Positions 1-6,227 of a stretch of 7,226 nt of DNA are shown here, one piece after another. Source of the stretch: an uncultured Gemmatimonadota bacterium (GTDB taxonomy: Bacteria > Gemmatimonadota > Gemmatimonadetes > Gemmatimonadales > Gemmatimonadaceae); assembly GCA_946479015.1 (NCBI GenBank), contig CAMLEQ010000194.1:1-7226 (forward strand), read 5' to 3'. The notes beneath the pieces are model-generated. The model did no database searches. It saw nothing but the letters and a program-made list of their open reading frames with translations, and was not told the DNA's origin. Numbering within the stretch: position 1 is the first letter of the stretch; each line of letters opens with the position of its first letter. The position numbers were made by a program, and so were the translations under genes.

Positions 1-1243
1 GCGCCACCTGCACGATCACGTCGAGGGCGGAGGAGATCTGCTCGCGCATGGCGCGATTGGGGAGGTTCGTCCCGGCGAACAGGATCATCGTCTCGAGGCG
101 CGCGAGCGCATCGCGCGGGCTGTTCGCGTGCACGGTGGTGAGCGAGCCCTCGTGCCCGGTGTTCATCGCCTGCAGCATGTCGAGCGCTTCGGCGGAGCGC
201 ACCTCGCCGATGATGATCCGGTCCGGGCGCATGCGGAGCGCGTTCTTCACCAGATCGCGCGCCATCACCTCGCCGCGCCCCTCCGCGTTCGGCGGCCGCG
301 TCTCGAGGCGCACCACGTGCTCCTGGCAGAGCCGCAGCTCGGCGGCATCCTCGATCGTGATCACCCGCTCGCTGGGCGGGACGAAGGTGGAGAGCGCGTT
401 GAGGAGCGTCGTCTTCCCCGAGCCCGTGCCGCCGGAGATGAGCAGGTTGAGGCGCGCCGTCACGCACCCCGCGAGCAGCCCCACCATGTCGTCCGTCAGG
501 GTGCCGTTGGTCACCAGCTGAGGGACGGTGAGATCGGCGCCGAAGCGGCGGATCGAGAGCACCGGCCCGTCGAGGGCGAGCGGCGGGATGATGGCGTTGA
601 CGCGGGAGCCGTCGGGGAGACGGGCGTCCACCATCGGCGATGACTCGTCGATGCGCCGGCCGACGCGCGTCACGATCCGGTCGATGACCGCCATGAGGTG
701 GGCATCGTTGCGGAAGGTGGCGGCCACGCGCGTGAGCTTGCCGCGGCGCTCGATGTAGATCTCGCGCGCGCCGTTCACGAGGATGTCGCTGATCGTCGGA
801 TCGCGGAAGAGCGGCTCGATCGGCCCGAGCCCCGTCACCTCGTACACGATCTGCTCGACGATCTCCTCGCGCTCGGCCTGGCTGAGCGGGGTGGACTCGC
901 CGCGCAGGAACTCGAACACCGCCTGCCGGATCTGGGCGACGAGCTGCGTCTCGTCCTTGATCTGCTCCAGCGCCTCGAGGTCGAGCCGCTCGATGAGGCG
1001 GCGGTGGAGGTCGACCTTGAGCTGGTCGACGGGATTGAGCGTGGGCTCGTCCACGCGGCGCACGTACATCCCCGATGCGGCGCGGGGGGCCTGGGGCGTG
1101 ACGGCGGGGGCGGCCGGGGCCGTCGCGGCCAGGGCGGCCGCCGTCCCGGCGGCGCCGCCGTTGCGCGACGCGCCATCCACCTCGGGCATCGGCACCGGCG
1201 CGGACGGGAGGTGCCGTCCGGTGAGGCGATCGCGGAGGGACAT
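1..1243 (-). CDS. cpaF: CpaF/TadA-type secretion ATPase of the Tad pilus, 3' end cut by window edge
   Basis: This is the cytoplasmic hexameric ATPase that powers Flp pilus assembly, a member of the type II/IV secretion (VirB11-like) ATPases. 414 codons are present and the frame runs off position 1, so a few tens of residues are probably missing. Residues 27-56 form an Ala/Pro-rich linker, residues about 70-240 the N-terminal domain, and the rest the RecA-like core. Visible motifs are Walker [10 protein letters not shown] (271-279), Asp box [10 protein letters not shown] (294-303), Walker B-like RIIIGEVR (342-349) and His box [13 protein letters not shown] (364-376); all look intact. The ATG at 1243 follows the cpaE stop by 2 nt. 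Its Shine-Dalgarno AGGAG lies inside the last codons of cpaE, which suggests translational coupling. The family call is very secure. Naming it cpaF rather than a generic pilus or secretion ATPase rests on the surrounding Tad genes. Confidence 0.97.
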   Translation of the reverse strand, partial: MSLRDRLTGRHLPSAPVPMPEVDGASRNGGAAGTAAALAATAPAAPAVTPQAPRAASGMYVRRVDEPTLNPVDQLKVDLHRRLIERLDLEALEQIKDETQLVAQIRQAVFEFLRGESTPLSQAEREEIVEQIVYEVTGLGPIEPLFRDPTISDILVNGAREIYIERRGKLTRVAATFRNDAHLMAVIDRIVTRVGRRIDESSPMVDARLPDGSRVNAIIPPLALDGPVLSIRRFGADLTVPQLVTNGTLTDDMVGLLAGCVTARLNLLISGGTGSGKTTLLNALSTFVPPSERVITIEDAAELRLCQEHVVRLETRPPNAEGRGEVMARDLVKNALRMRPDRIIIGEVRSAEALDMLQAMNTGHEGSLTTVHANSPRDALARLETMILFAGTNLPNRAMREQISSALDVIVQVA

Positions 1244-1245
1244 GA

Positions 1246-2472
1246 TCAGCTCCTCTTCTTCATGCCGAGCAGCCGCCGCAGCCGCGAGCCCCCGGTCCCG
1301 TTGGTGGTGCCGTTGGCGCGGTGTCGCGCCGGCGACGCCCCGCCGATCCGCGCCGCGAGCTGCTGGTAGCTCATCGCGAGCTTGGAGGAGGCGTCGTACT
1401 CCATGATCGGCACGCCGTTGGTGAGCGCGGCGGCGGCGGTGCGATAGTCGTTGGGCAGCTTCCAGAACAACTCGTGCTGGAGCACCCCCGCCGCGTCGGT
1501 GGAGCTGAGCACGTCCTGCGACTGCCAGCGGTTCACCACCACGCACAGCTTCTCGTCGCGGTAGCCGAGGCGGTGGCAGATGCCCAGCGTGCGCTGGGTC
1601 GCGCGGAGCGCGGTGATCGAGAGCTGCGTCACCAGCACAATGCGATCGGCGGCGTCGAGCGCGGCGAGCGTGCGCTCGCTCAGATGGTGCTCGCAGTCGA
1701 GCACCGTGTACGCGAAGTGCGTGCGGAGGTGGTCGATGACCGCGGACACGGCGGTGGCGTCGAGCACGTCATCGAGCTCCGGACTGTCGGGCGCGGGGAG
1801 CACCCACACGCCGGAGGCGTGGGGGGTGAGGAGCGAGTAGAGGAGCTCGGCGTCCACGCGGTCGAGCTTCTCGAGCAGGCTCCCCATGTCGTAGCTCGGC
1901 GTCAGGTTGAGCGAGACGCGCACGTCGCCGCTCGCGACGACCAGGTCGGCGAGCGCCACCCGCGACTCCGGATCGTTGTGCGCGAGGGCATGCGCGAGGT
2001 TCACGGCGATCGTGGTGGTGCCGAGCCCCCCCTTGGCGCTGTAGACCGCGAGCACCAACCCGCGCCTACCCTCCGACTGGCTGCGCCGCATCAGGCGGTC
2101 CACCGCGGCGGCGAGCTCGGCGGCATCGGGCGGGTGCACGAGGAACTCGTTGATCCCCGTGCGCATGGCGCGCAGGATGAGCTCCGGCTCGGGCCTGGGC
2201 GCCGTGCCGATGAAGAACGTGCTCGGCGCCGCGCGGATCTCCCGCTCGAGCGTGGCGAGCTGCATCGTCTCCATCCCCTGCATCGGCACGAGGACGAGAT
2301 CGAAGTGCGTGGCGCGGAGCATGTCCAGCGCCGCGCGGAAGTCCTCCGCGTGCGCCGGCGGCGCGAAGCCGAAGCGCGCGAGTACGCTGCCGAGCGTCTC
2401 GCCCGGGCCCACCGCATCGCCCACCACCAGCGCCATGCGCTGCGTGCGGCCGCTCTCTCCTGCCGAAGTCAT
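1246..2472 (-). CDS. cpaE: CpaE/TadZ, MinD/ParA-like pilus localisation protein
   Basis: This 408-residue protein belongs to the CpaE/TadZ family, which positions the Tad machine in the cell. Residues about 13-130 form a receiver-like domain. Where a phosphoacceptor Asp is expected the strand reads DLVLVPMQG, so it is probably a pseudo-receiver. Residues about 137-375 form a MinD-like domain with a deviant Walker [11 protein letters not shown] (145-154). The signature Lys147 is kept, but the usual Lys before the Thr pair is replaced by Thr. The following strand is [11 protein letters not shown], with Val where DLDL-type relatives have a second Asp. Walker B is YTVLDCE (255-261). A Gly/Asn/Thr linker (about 387-396) leads to the basic tail [13 protein letters not shown]. 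The ATG at 2472 has GAGGAG 8 nt upstream and starts 16 nt after cpaC. A longer reading into cpaC (from 2559) gives unrelated Arg-rich sequence and was rejected. Confidence 0.94.
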   Translation of the reverse strand: MTSAGESGRTQRMALVVGDAVGPGETLGSVLARFGFAPPAHAEDFRAALDMLRATHFDLVLVPMQGMETMQLATLEREIRAAPSTFFIGTAPRPEPELILRAMRTGINEFLVHPPDAAELAAAVDRLMRRSQSEGRRGLVLAVYSAKGGLGTTTIAVNLAHALAHNDPESRVALADLVVASGDVRVSLNLTPSYDMGSLLEKLDRVDAELLYSLLTPHASGVWVLPAPDSPELDDVLDATAVSAVIDHLRTHFAYTVLDCEHHLSERTLAALDAADRIVLVTQLSITALRATQRTLGICHRLGYRDEKLCVVVNRWQSQDVLSSTDAAGVLQHELFWKLPNDYRTAAAALTNGVPIMEYDASSKLAMSYQQLAARIGGASPARHRANGTTNGTGGSRLRRLLGMKKRS

Positions 2473-2488
2473 GCTGCGTGCTCCTCGA

Positions 2489-3667
2489 TCAGCGCGGCGG
2501 GGGACCCTTGCGCGGCTCCGACGGGAGCAGCGGCACCTGGAGCCGCGGCCGGATCGCATCGCCGGCCGGGAGCGTGGTGTCGGGCGCGAACTTCAGGGTG
2601 TCGCGCGGGCGCGGGTGCATCGGATCGAGGACCACCGGCGTCACGACCACGAGCAGCTCCGTCTGGTTCCGCTGCCACTGCGTGCTGGAGAAGAGGCGGC
2701 CGATGATCGGGATGTCCATGAGCAGCGGGATCCCCGTGGAGACGCGCTGCCGCTCGTCGTCGAACATCCCCGAGATGATGAGGCTCTCATCGCGCCGCAC
2801 GTCGATCGTGCTCTCCACGCGCCGGGTGCGGAAGGCCGGGATGCGGAAGCCGGAGATGAGGATGGCGTTCGCGAAGTCGAGGCTCGACACCTCGGGGCGC
2901 ACCGCGAGCTTGATCAGGCTGTCGCTGATGATCTCGGCGGTGAACTTGAGGCGGACGCCGAACTCCTTGTACTGGATCCCGACCTGCGGCGCGCCGGACG
3001 CGCCGGCGTTCGTGACCACCGGGATCGGCAGCTCGCCGCCGGCGAGGAAGGTGGCCTCCTCCTTGTTGGCGGCGAGCAGGTTCGGCTCGGCGAGGAGTCT
3101 GGCGTTCCCCTTCGTCTGCTCCGCCTGGATGAAGGCGAGGAGCTTCTGCGTGTCGAAGTCGGTGAGGACGGAGAGGAACTGTCCCTCGCCGGGGATGATC
3201 AGGTTGCCCGTCGCCTTGTCGAAGGCGTTGTCGTCCTTGAAGAGGCCGGTGCCCGCGCGCACGTGGTCGCCGCGATAGAGGCCGGAGACGCCCAGATTGG
3301 CCAGGGCGTCTCGCCGCACCTCGGCGAACTTGACGTAGAGGACGATCTGCAGGCGGTCGGCCGGGGAGTGCACGGCGACGCGGTAATGCTCGCGGGCGCC
3401 GCTCTCGAGCCACACGATCGCGTCCGTCTCGCCGGAGGCCTTGGCGTTGATCACCACCTCCCGCGCGGCGATCACGACGACGTCGGCGACATCGGCGTTG
3501 GCGATCGAGACGCGCGTGATGGGGGAGGACGTCGTGACCGGCAGCGAGCGTCCGACGGGGAGATCCACGCGCTGCACCACGTCCTGCTGGGCGCGGGCGG
3601 TGGATGCGAGCGGCAGCATCGCCGCGGTCGCGAGGACGACGAGGACACGACGGGTGGACGAGCGCAC
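2489..3667 (-). CDS. cpaC: CpaC/RcpA-type outer-membrane secretin of the Tad pilus
   Basis: This secretin forms the outer-membrane channel through which the Flp pilus exits. Read from GTG 3667 it has 392 residues. It starts with a signal peptide (RRVLVVLATAAMLPLAS core, likely cut after AxA near residue 26). Next comes the pilus-specific N-terminal domain (about 33-100, LPVGRSLPV and ANADVADVVV). The secretin core (about 170-347) contains ARLLAEPNLLA, GVRLKFTAEI, VPLL-type GIPLLMDIPIIGRLF and the final strand TELLVVVTPVVL. A Pro-rich tail of about 40 residues follows. I chose GTG 3667 because AGGAG sits 7 nt upstream and the signal peptide then has a normal n-region. A GTG at 3715 overlapping the cpaB stop (GTGA) would add 16 residues but has no visible ribosome site. 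It is shorter than the Caulobacter CpaC type but has all the secretin hallmarks. Confidence 0.94.
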   Translation of the reverse strand: MRSSTRRVLVVLATAAMLPLASTARAQQDVVQRVDLPVGRSLPVTTSSPITRVSIANADVADVVVIAAREVVINAKASGETDAIVWLESGAREHYRVAVHSPADRLQIVLYVKFAEVRRDALANLGVSGLYRGDHVRAGTGLFKDDNAFDKATGNLIIPGEGQFLSVLTDFDTQKLLAFIQAEQTKGNARLLAEPNLLAANKEEATFLAGGELPIPVVTNAGASGAPQVGIQYKEFGVRLKFTAEIISDSLIKLAVRPEVSSLDFANAILISGFRIPAFRTRRVESTIDVRRDESLIISGMFDDERQRVSTGIPLLMDIPIIGRLFSSTQWQRNQTELLVVVTPVVLDPMHPRPRDTLKFAPDTTLPAGDAIRPRLQVPLLPSEPRKGPPPR

Positions 3668-3711
3668 GCGCAGGCTCCTGGCTCGAGGTGGGGCGGTGGG
3701 GGGGCGAAGGC

Positions 3712-4635
3712 TCACGGCTCGCGCTGCGTGGAATCGGCGCGCTCGAACTTCTGCTGCGTGACGTTCGAGCCGCGATACACCTTCACCACCAGCGAGTCGG
3801 GGGAGCGCGGCTTGGGCGGCGCGATGACCACCGGAGCCGGCAGCGGCGGCGCCGCCGGCTCGGCGCGCCTCGTCTCACGTGCGGGGCGCCGCACCACGCG
3901 CGTGGTCTCCGGATGCGCGGCGCGCATCTGCGCGAGCACATCGGTGGAGGTGGCGCCGCGCGTGTCGATGCTGTCGGGATCGCCGTAGCCGCGCAGCACG
4001 AGCTGGATGCTTCCCTGGCTCGCGGCCACCGCCAGGCGCTCCGCCTCCTGCGGCGTCACTTCCAGGGTGGCCGTGGTGGCGTTGATCGGCTTGCCATCCG
4101 CCCCGCGGTGCACCTCCGTGCCCACGGAGAGCACGCGCATGTTCTCCATGAACAGCTTCGCGATCTGCTGGTGCGAGTCGCCCTTGCTGTTGGCGATCGT
4201 CACCATCACGTCCACGCGGCTGTTCGGCTGGATGAAGCCGCTGATCCCCGCCACGTCGTTGATGCGCAGCGCCATGGCGCGCTTGCCCGGAGTGATCTTC
4301 ACCTCGAGCCCCGGCCCGGTGCCGGTGGGGGCGAGGCGGCCGGGAACGATCGGCTCTCCCTTGAAGACGGCGACGCGCGTCACGCGGCCGACCACCGAGT
4401 CCACCGTCGCGAACGCGCCGGCGGGGATCGTGGGAACCGGCCACTCGTTCGCGGCCACCTTGGCGCGCGTGATCGTCGCGCCTTCCGGCAGGTCCGCCAT
4501 CGCGACGACCACGGGGGCCGTCGCCACCCTGTTGCTCGCGCGCGTGCGCTCGAGCATGACCCACACGCCGTACGTCGCGGCCACGGCCACGGCGAGCGCC
4601 GCGTAGAACACGAGGGAATATCGTCTCTCCGCCAT
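3712..4635 (-). CDS. cpaB: CpaB/RcpC-type Tad pilus assembly protein with SAF domain
   Basis: This 307-residue inner-membrane-anchored periplasmic protein belongs to the CpaB/RcpC family, which works with the secretin. It has a short positive N-terminus and one membrane segment (about 8-28). A SAF-type domain (about 41-102) runs from VVVAMADLPEGATIT to FKGEPIVPGRL. An RcpC-like region (about 108-220) includes GKRAMALRIN, GFIQPNSRVDVMVT and TLEVTPQEAERLAVA. A Pro/Arg-rich linker (about 247-279) then leads to the short C-terminal strand VVKVYRGSNV, the usual end of this family. The ATG at 4635 is preceded by GAGGA 9 nt upstream. The gene ends in a TGA overlapping a possible GTG start of cpaC, so the two are likely co-translated. 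Unlike the other junctions, an 88-nt gap with a G-quadruplex motif separates it from tadE. Confidence 0.95.
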   Translation of the reverse strand: MAERRYSLVFYAALAVAVAATYGVWVMLERTRASNRVATAPVVVAMADLPEGATITRAKVAANEWPVPTIPAGAFATVDSVVGRVTRVAVFKGEPIVPGRLAPTGTGPGLEVKITPGKRAMALRINDVAGISGFIQPNSRVDVMVTIANSKGDSHQQIAKLFMENMRVLSVGTEVHRGADGKPINATTATLEVTPQEAERLAVAASQGSIQLVLRGYGDPDSIDTRGATSTDVLAQMRAAHPETTRVVRRPARETRRAEPAAPPLPAPVVIAPPKPRSPDSLVVKVYRGSNVTQQKFERADSTQREP

Positions 4636-4678
4636 GCAAGTCGGTCCTCAGTGAGCGCGTATGGCCGTTCCCACTCCG

Positions 4679-4710
4679 CCCCGCCCCCAGCCCCCCGCCC
4701 TGCCCTCCCC
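4679..4710 (-). promoter_or_regulatory. G-quadruplex motif in the tadE-cpaB gap (mRNA sense)
   Basis: On the coding strand the 88-nt gap between tadE and cpaB carries six consecutive G-tracts of 4, 3, 3, 6, 5 and 4 G, separated by loops of only 1-2 nt. They lie at 4710-4707, 4705-4703, 4700-4698, 4696-4691, 4688-4684 and 4682-4679. This exceeds the standard G3+N1-7 pattern by two tracts. It would sit in the cpaB leader of the mRNA, about 44 nt before the start codon. The pattern is seen directly; folding and any effect on pausing, processing or translation are inference. Confidence 0.55.
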
Positions 4711-4723
4711 GCGTGCCGCCACC

Positions 4724-5161
4724 TTATGGTTGCGGATCCCACTCCCAGCGAAACACCGCCGTTTGCTGCATCGAGATCGAATCGCGGCCGACCATGCGGA
4801 AGAGCGGCGTGATCGGGCGGAACGTGTAGCGCGCCGTGACCGTGAGGGTGGACGCCCCCGGCGAGTTGTTCAGCGTGGAGGTGATGTCGGCGTCGCGCAG
4901 CGAGTCGCCGCCGAACATCAGCGCGAAGTCCTTCACGCGCTGCCTGATCTGCGCCGGAGCCGGCGCCACGTCAGGCGTCTCCAGCACCGCGCCGTAGCGC
5001 GCCCCTTCGCGCACCGCCGTCGCGAGACTGTTCATGGTGAAGTAGGCGCGGCCGAAGTCGACGATGCCGAACACGATGAAGAACAGGATCGGTACGATCA
5101 TCGCGAACTCGACCACCAGGGCGCCGCGCTCCTCGCGCCCCAACGCACGGACCCGGTCCAT
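4724..5161 (-). CDS. tadE: TadE-like pseudopilin of the Tad pilus
   Basis: This 145-residue membrane-anchored pseudopilin is needed for Tad pilus biogenesis. The N-terminus carries a type IVb prepilin-like site, EERGALVVEFAMIVP (10-24). Predicted cleavage is after Gly13, leaving Glu at mature position 5 and Phe at position 6, so CpaA next door is the likely peptidase. A hydrophobic helix (about 14-36) continues into the TadE signature DFGRAYFTMNSLATAVREGAR (35-55 region). The remainder (about 65-145) is a periplasmic domain of alternating strands. The ATG at 5161 lies 12 nt after the cpaA stop and is preceded by GGGAG with a 5-nt spacing. TadF or TadG cannot be fully excluded. The small size and lack of a von Willebrand domain favour TadE. 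Confidence 0.93.
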   Translation of the reverse strand: MDRVRALGREERGALVVEFAMIVPILFFIVFGIVDFGRAYFTMNSLATAVREGARYGAVLETPDVAPAPAQIRQRVKDFALMFGGDSLRDADITSTLNNSPGASTLTVTARYTFRPITPLFRMVGRDSISMQQTAVFRWEWDPQP

Positions 5162-5173
5162 GGATGCTCCCGC

Positions 5174-5710
5174 TCAGAAGAGCAGCGAGGGGTACCACCA
5201 CACGACGACGAGACCGATCGCCATCGCCACGCCGTACGGCAGGTGCCGCCGTCGCTCCGCCACATCGCGCCCGACGCCGCCCGCGGCGCGTGGGCGCAGG
5301 GTCGCCAGCGCGATCGCGCGCGCCGCCACCCCGAACCCGCGCTCCCAGACGAGCCATCCGACGGACAGCACGGCGCCAGTGACAGCCGCCAGCACCGCCG
5401 CCTTCACCGTGAGCCACGCGCCAAGCCAGGCACCGGCCGCGGCGAACAGCTTCACGTCTCCAGCACCGAGCCAGCGCACGAGCCAGAACGGCAGCCAGAG
5501 CGCCAGCCCGGTCGCGAGGCCGCCGGCGAACCGCACGAGCGCCGGCAGCGGCGGTGATGTGAGGAGCGACACCCCGAGTCCCACCAGGGCGATCGTGCCC
5601 ACGAGCGCGTTCGGGATCCGACGCGTCCGCAGGTCCGACACGCAGGCACACGCGAGCAGGAGCGTGAAGGCCGCCCCGGCCCACCACCCGAGTATCGAGC
5701 CCGCGAGCAC
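5174..5710 (-). CDS. cpaA: CpaA/TadV-type A24 prepilin peptidase
   Basis: This 178-residue polytopic aspartyl protease of the inner membrane cleaves the leader from Flp and TadE-type pseudopilins. The two catalytic aspartates are visible in their motifs: Asp26 in VSDLRTRRIPN and Asp85 in LGAGDVKLF. The late motif LPYGVAMAIG (157-166) is also typical. About five to six hydrophobic segments are present (around 8-24, 36-51, 60-79, 90-120 and 160-176). No methyltransferase domain is present, as usual for the short Tad peptidases. The start is GTG 5710, the only plausible initiation codon after the flp stop. It has no good Shine-Dalgarno, only G-rich sequence, so weaker expression than the pilin is expected. 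It lies in the same reading frame as flp, 12 sense codons after the flp TGA. Confidence 0.95.
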   Translation of the reverse strand: MLAGSILGWWAGAAFTLLLACACVSDLRTRRIPNALVGTIALVGLGVSLLTSPPLPALVRFAGGLATGLALWLPFWLVRWLGAGDVKLFAAAGAWLGAWLTVKAAVLAAVTGAVLSVGWLVWERGFGVAARAIALATLRPRAAGGVGRDVAERRRHLPYGVAMAIGLVVVWWYPSLLF

Positions 5711-5722
5711 GTGCCCGGACCC

Positions 5723-5745
5723 CGACGCGCTGGCGAGCGCCGTCG
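5723..5745 (-). other. GC-rich hairpin between flp and cpaA
   Basis: Just after the flp stop codon the transcript can fold into CGAC-G-GCGCT / AGCGC-GTCG: two perfectly paired stem parts of 4 and 5 bp, one bulged G and a CGCC loop. No T-run follows, so it is not a classical terminator. By position it could protect the 3' end of a pilin mRNA or cause partial termination, giving more pilin than peptidase. The pairing is seen directly; the role is inference. Confidence 0.45.
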
Positions 5746-5746
5746 C

Positions 5747-5929
5747 TCAGCTGATGGCGTTCAGGTTCGTGGTGATGTTCACGAACCAGTTGCTGATGTT
5801 GTTCCGGTAGGCGTAGAGCACCGTCGCCATGCCGATCACGACGACCACGATCAGCATGCCGTACTCGGTGACGATGGCGCCTTCGTCATCCCGAAGGAAA
5901 CTGCGCGTGACTGCCTTGATCCGATGCAT
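5747..5929 (-). CDS. flp: Flp type IVb major pilin precursor
   Basis: This 60-residue prepilin is the structural subunit of the Tad pilus. The charged leader (MHRIKAVTRSFLRDDEG) is followed by the Flp motif GAIVTEYG. Cleavage is expected between Gly17 and Ala18, leaving a mature pilin of 43 residues with Glu at +5 and Tyr at +6, the conserved pair of the family. A hydrophobic helix spans about 24-40, and the tail is short and Asn/Thr-rich (NITTNLNAIS). The ATG at 5929 has AGGAG 6 nt upstream, the strongest ribosome site of the early operon. An in-frame ATG at 6025 would add 32 unpilin-like residues and is rejected. It is first in the operon and the only Flp copy in the window. Confidence 0.96.
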   Translation of the reverse strand: MHRIKAVTRSFLRDDEGAIVTEYGMLIVVVVIGMATVLYAYRNNISNWFVNITTNLNAIS

Positions 5930-5964
5930 GGGTCGCTCCTCGAGTGGGGGTACGGGGTGCTGCG

Positions 5965-5996
5965 GAAATCCAATCAGTTTCCCGTGAGGGGATTTC
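5965..5996 (-). other. Stem-loop in the flp 5' leader
   Basis: The leader of flp contains a perfect 7-bp inverted repeat, GAAATCC / GGATTTC, enclosing an 18-nt loop that itself has a short CCC/GGG pairing. It ends about 36 nt before the flp start codon, so it does not cover the ribosome site. It may stabilise the leader or bind a regulator. I could not match it to any known riboswitch class by eye, and the role is unknown. Confidence 0.3.
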
Positions 5997-6057
5997 GTCG
6001 GTCGAGAGGCAGGGTCGTGCGGCAATCGGAACAGGAGCTCCGACCGCTAGGCGCCTG

Positions 6058-6086
6058 AGTATTAGATGTTTTTCATCTAATTGCAA
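6058..6086 (-). promoter_or_regulatory. Candidate sigma70-type promoter of the tad operon
   Basis: On the minus strand TTGCAA (6086-6081, 4 of 6 matches to the -35 consensus) and AATACT (6063-6058, 4 of 6 to the -10 consensus) are separated by exactly 17 bp. They sit in the only clearly AT-rich patch of the gap before flp. A start near 6051 would give a leader of about 120 nt. No sigma54 -24/-12 pair was found. The boxes are imperfect and the sigma factors of this organism are unknown. Confidence 0.4.
6061..6081. repeat. Perfect 8-5-8 inverted repeat, candidate operator of the tad operon
   Basis: ATTAGATG and CATCTAAT are perfect inverted copies separated by five T (five A on the minus strand). 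The repeat fills the spacer between the candidate -35 and -10 boxes of the flp promoter. It is strongly AT-rich in a very GC-rich region, lies outside any gene, and lacks the GC stem and trailing T-run of a terminator. A dimeric repressor or a spacer-binding activator would fit. An 8-bp palindrome AGGCGCCT (6049-6056) lies 4 bp away, and CCATGG (6088-6093) and TTCATGAA (6095-6102) lie just upstream. Confidence 0.6.
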
Positions 6087-6192
6087 CCCATGGCTTCATG
6101 AATTTCCGGTAACACAGCGGCAGAGCCCGCCAGACAGGCAGTCCGGAGGAGTGCCGTCAGAGTGCGTGCGACTGGGGAGGGCGACCAGAGGG

Positions 6193-6216
6193 AAATCCCC
6201 GACAGGACGTCGGGGA
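6193..6216 (-). terminator. Likely terminator after the three-helix membrane protein gene
   Basis: Starting 11 nt after the stop of the upstream gene, the minus strand reads TCCCCGAC-GTCCT-GTCGGGGA, a perfect 8-bp stem with a 5-nt loop, followed by a short TTT. The T-run is weak, so termination may be partial. It separates the membrane-protein genes from the tad promoter. The rest of the 6087-6192 stretch shows only a weaker hairpin (CCGGAC/GTCTGG with one G-T pair, near 6130-6146) and no gene. Confidence 0.55.
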
Positions 6217-6227
6217 GCGGGGCGCGA

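Noticed and set aside
1074..1130. G-rich tracts on the plus strand inside cpaF as another G-quadruplex
   Set aside because: The loops are too long, and the tracts are the complement of GCC/CCC codons of an Ala/Pro linker, so codon use explains them.
2473..2559. Longer start for CpaE, upstream ATG at 2559
   Set aside because: It would overlap cpaC by about 70 nt and add an Arg-rich stretch unlike the family. ATG 2472 has GAGGAG at proper spacing.
2150..3988. A 612-codon open frame on the plus strand, with several other long plus-strand frames (for example 1321-2706, 3604-4812, 4661-5557)
   Set aside because: All lie opposite recognisable Tad genes, are rich in Arg, Ala and Gly or His and show no domain motifs. 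They are the usual antisense shadows of GC-rich coding DNA.
5930..6025. Longer start for the Flp pilin, upstream ATG at 6025
   Set aside because: The extra 32 residues are Pro/His-rich and not leader-like. ATG 5929 has an excellent ribosome site and gives a normal 17-residue leader.
6080..6110. Possible sigma54 promoter around TTGCA upstream of flp
   Set aside because: No GG element lies at the required distance upstream of the GC of TTGCA, so the -24 box is missing.
5930..6227. Cyclic-di-GMP (GEMM-type) riboswitch or tRNA in the gap before flp
   Set aside because: I looked for the GEMM core (CACGCA followed by GGGCAAACC-like sequence) and for tRNA arms and found neither. Only CACGCAC is present, without the rest.
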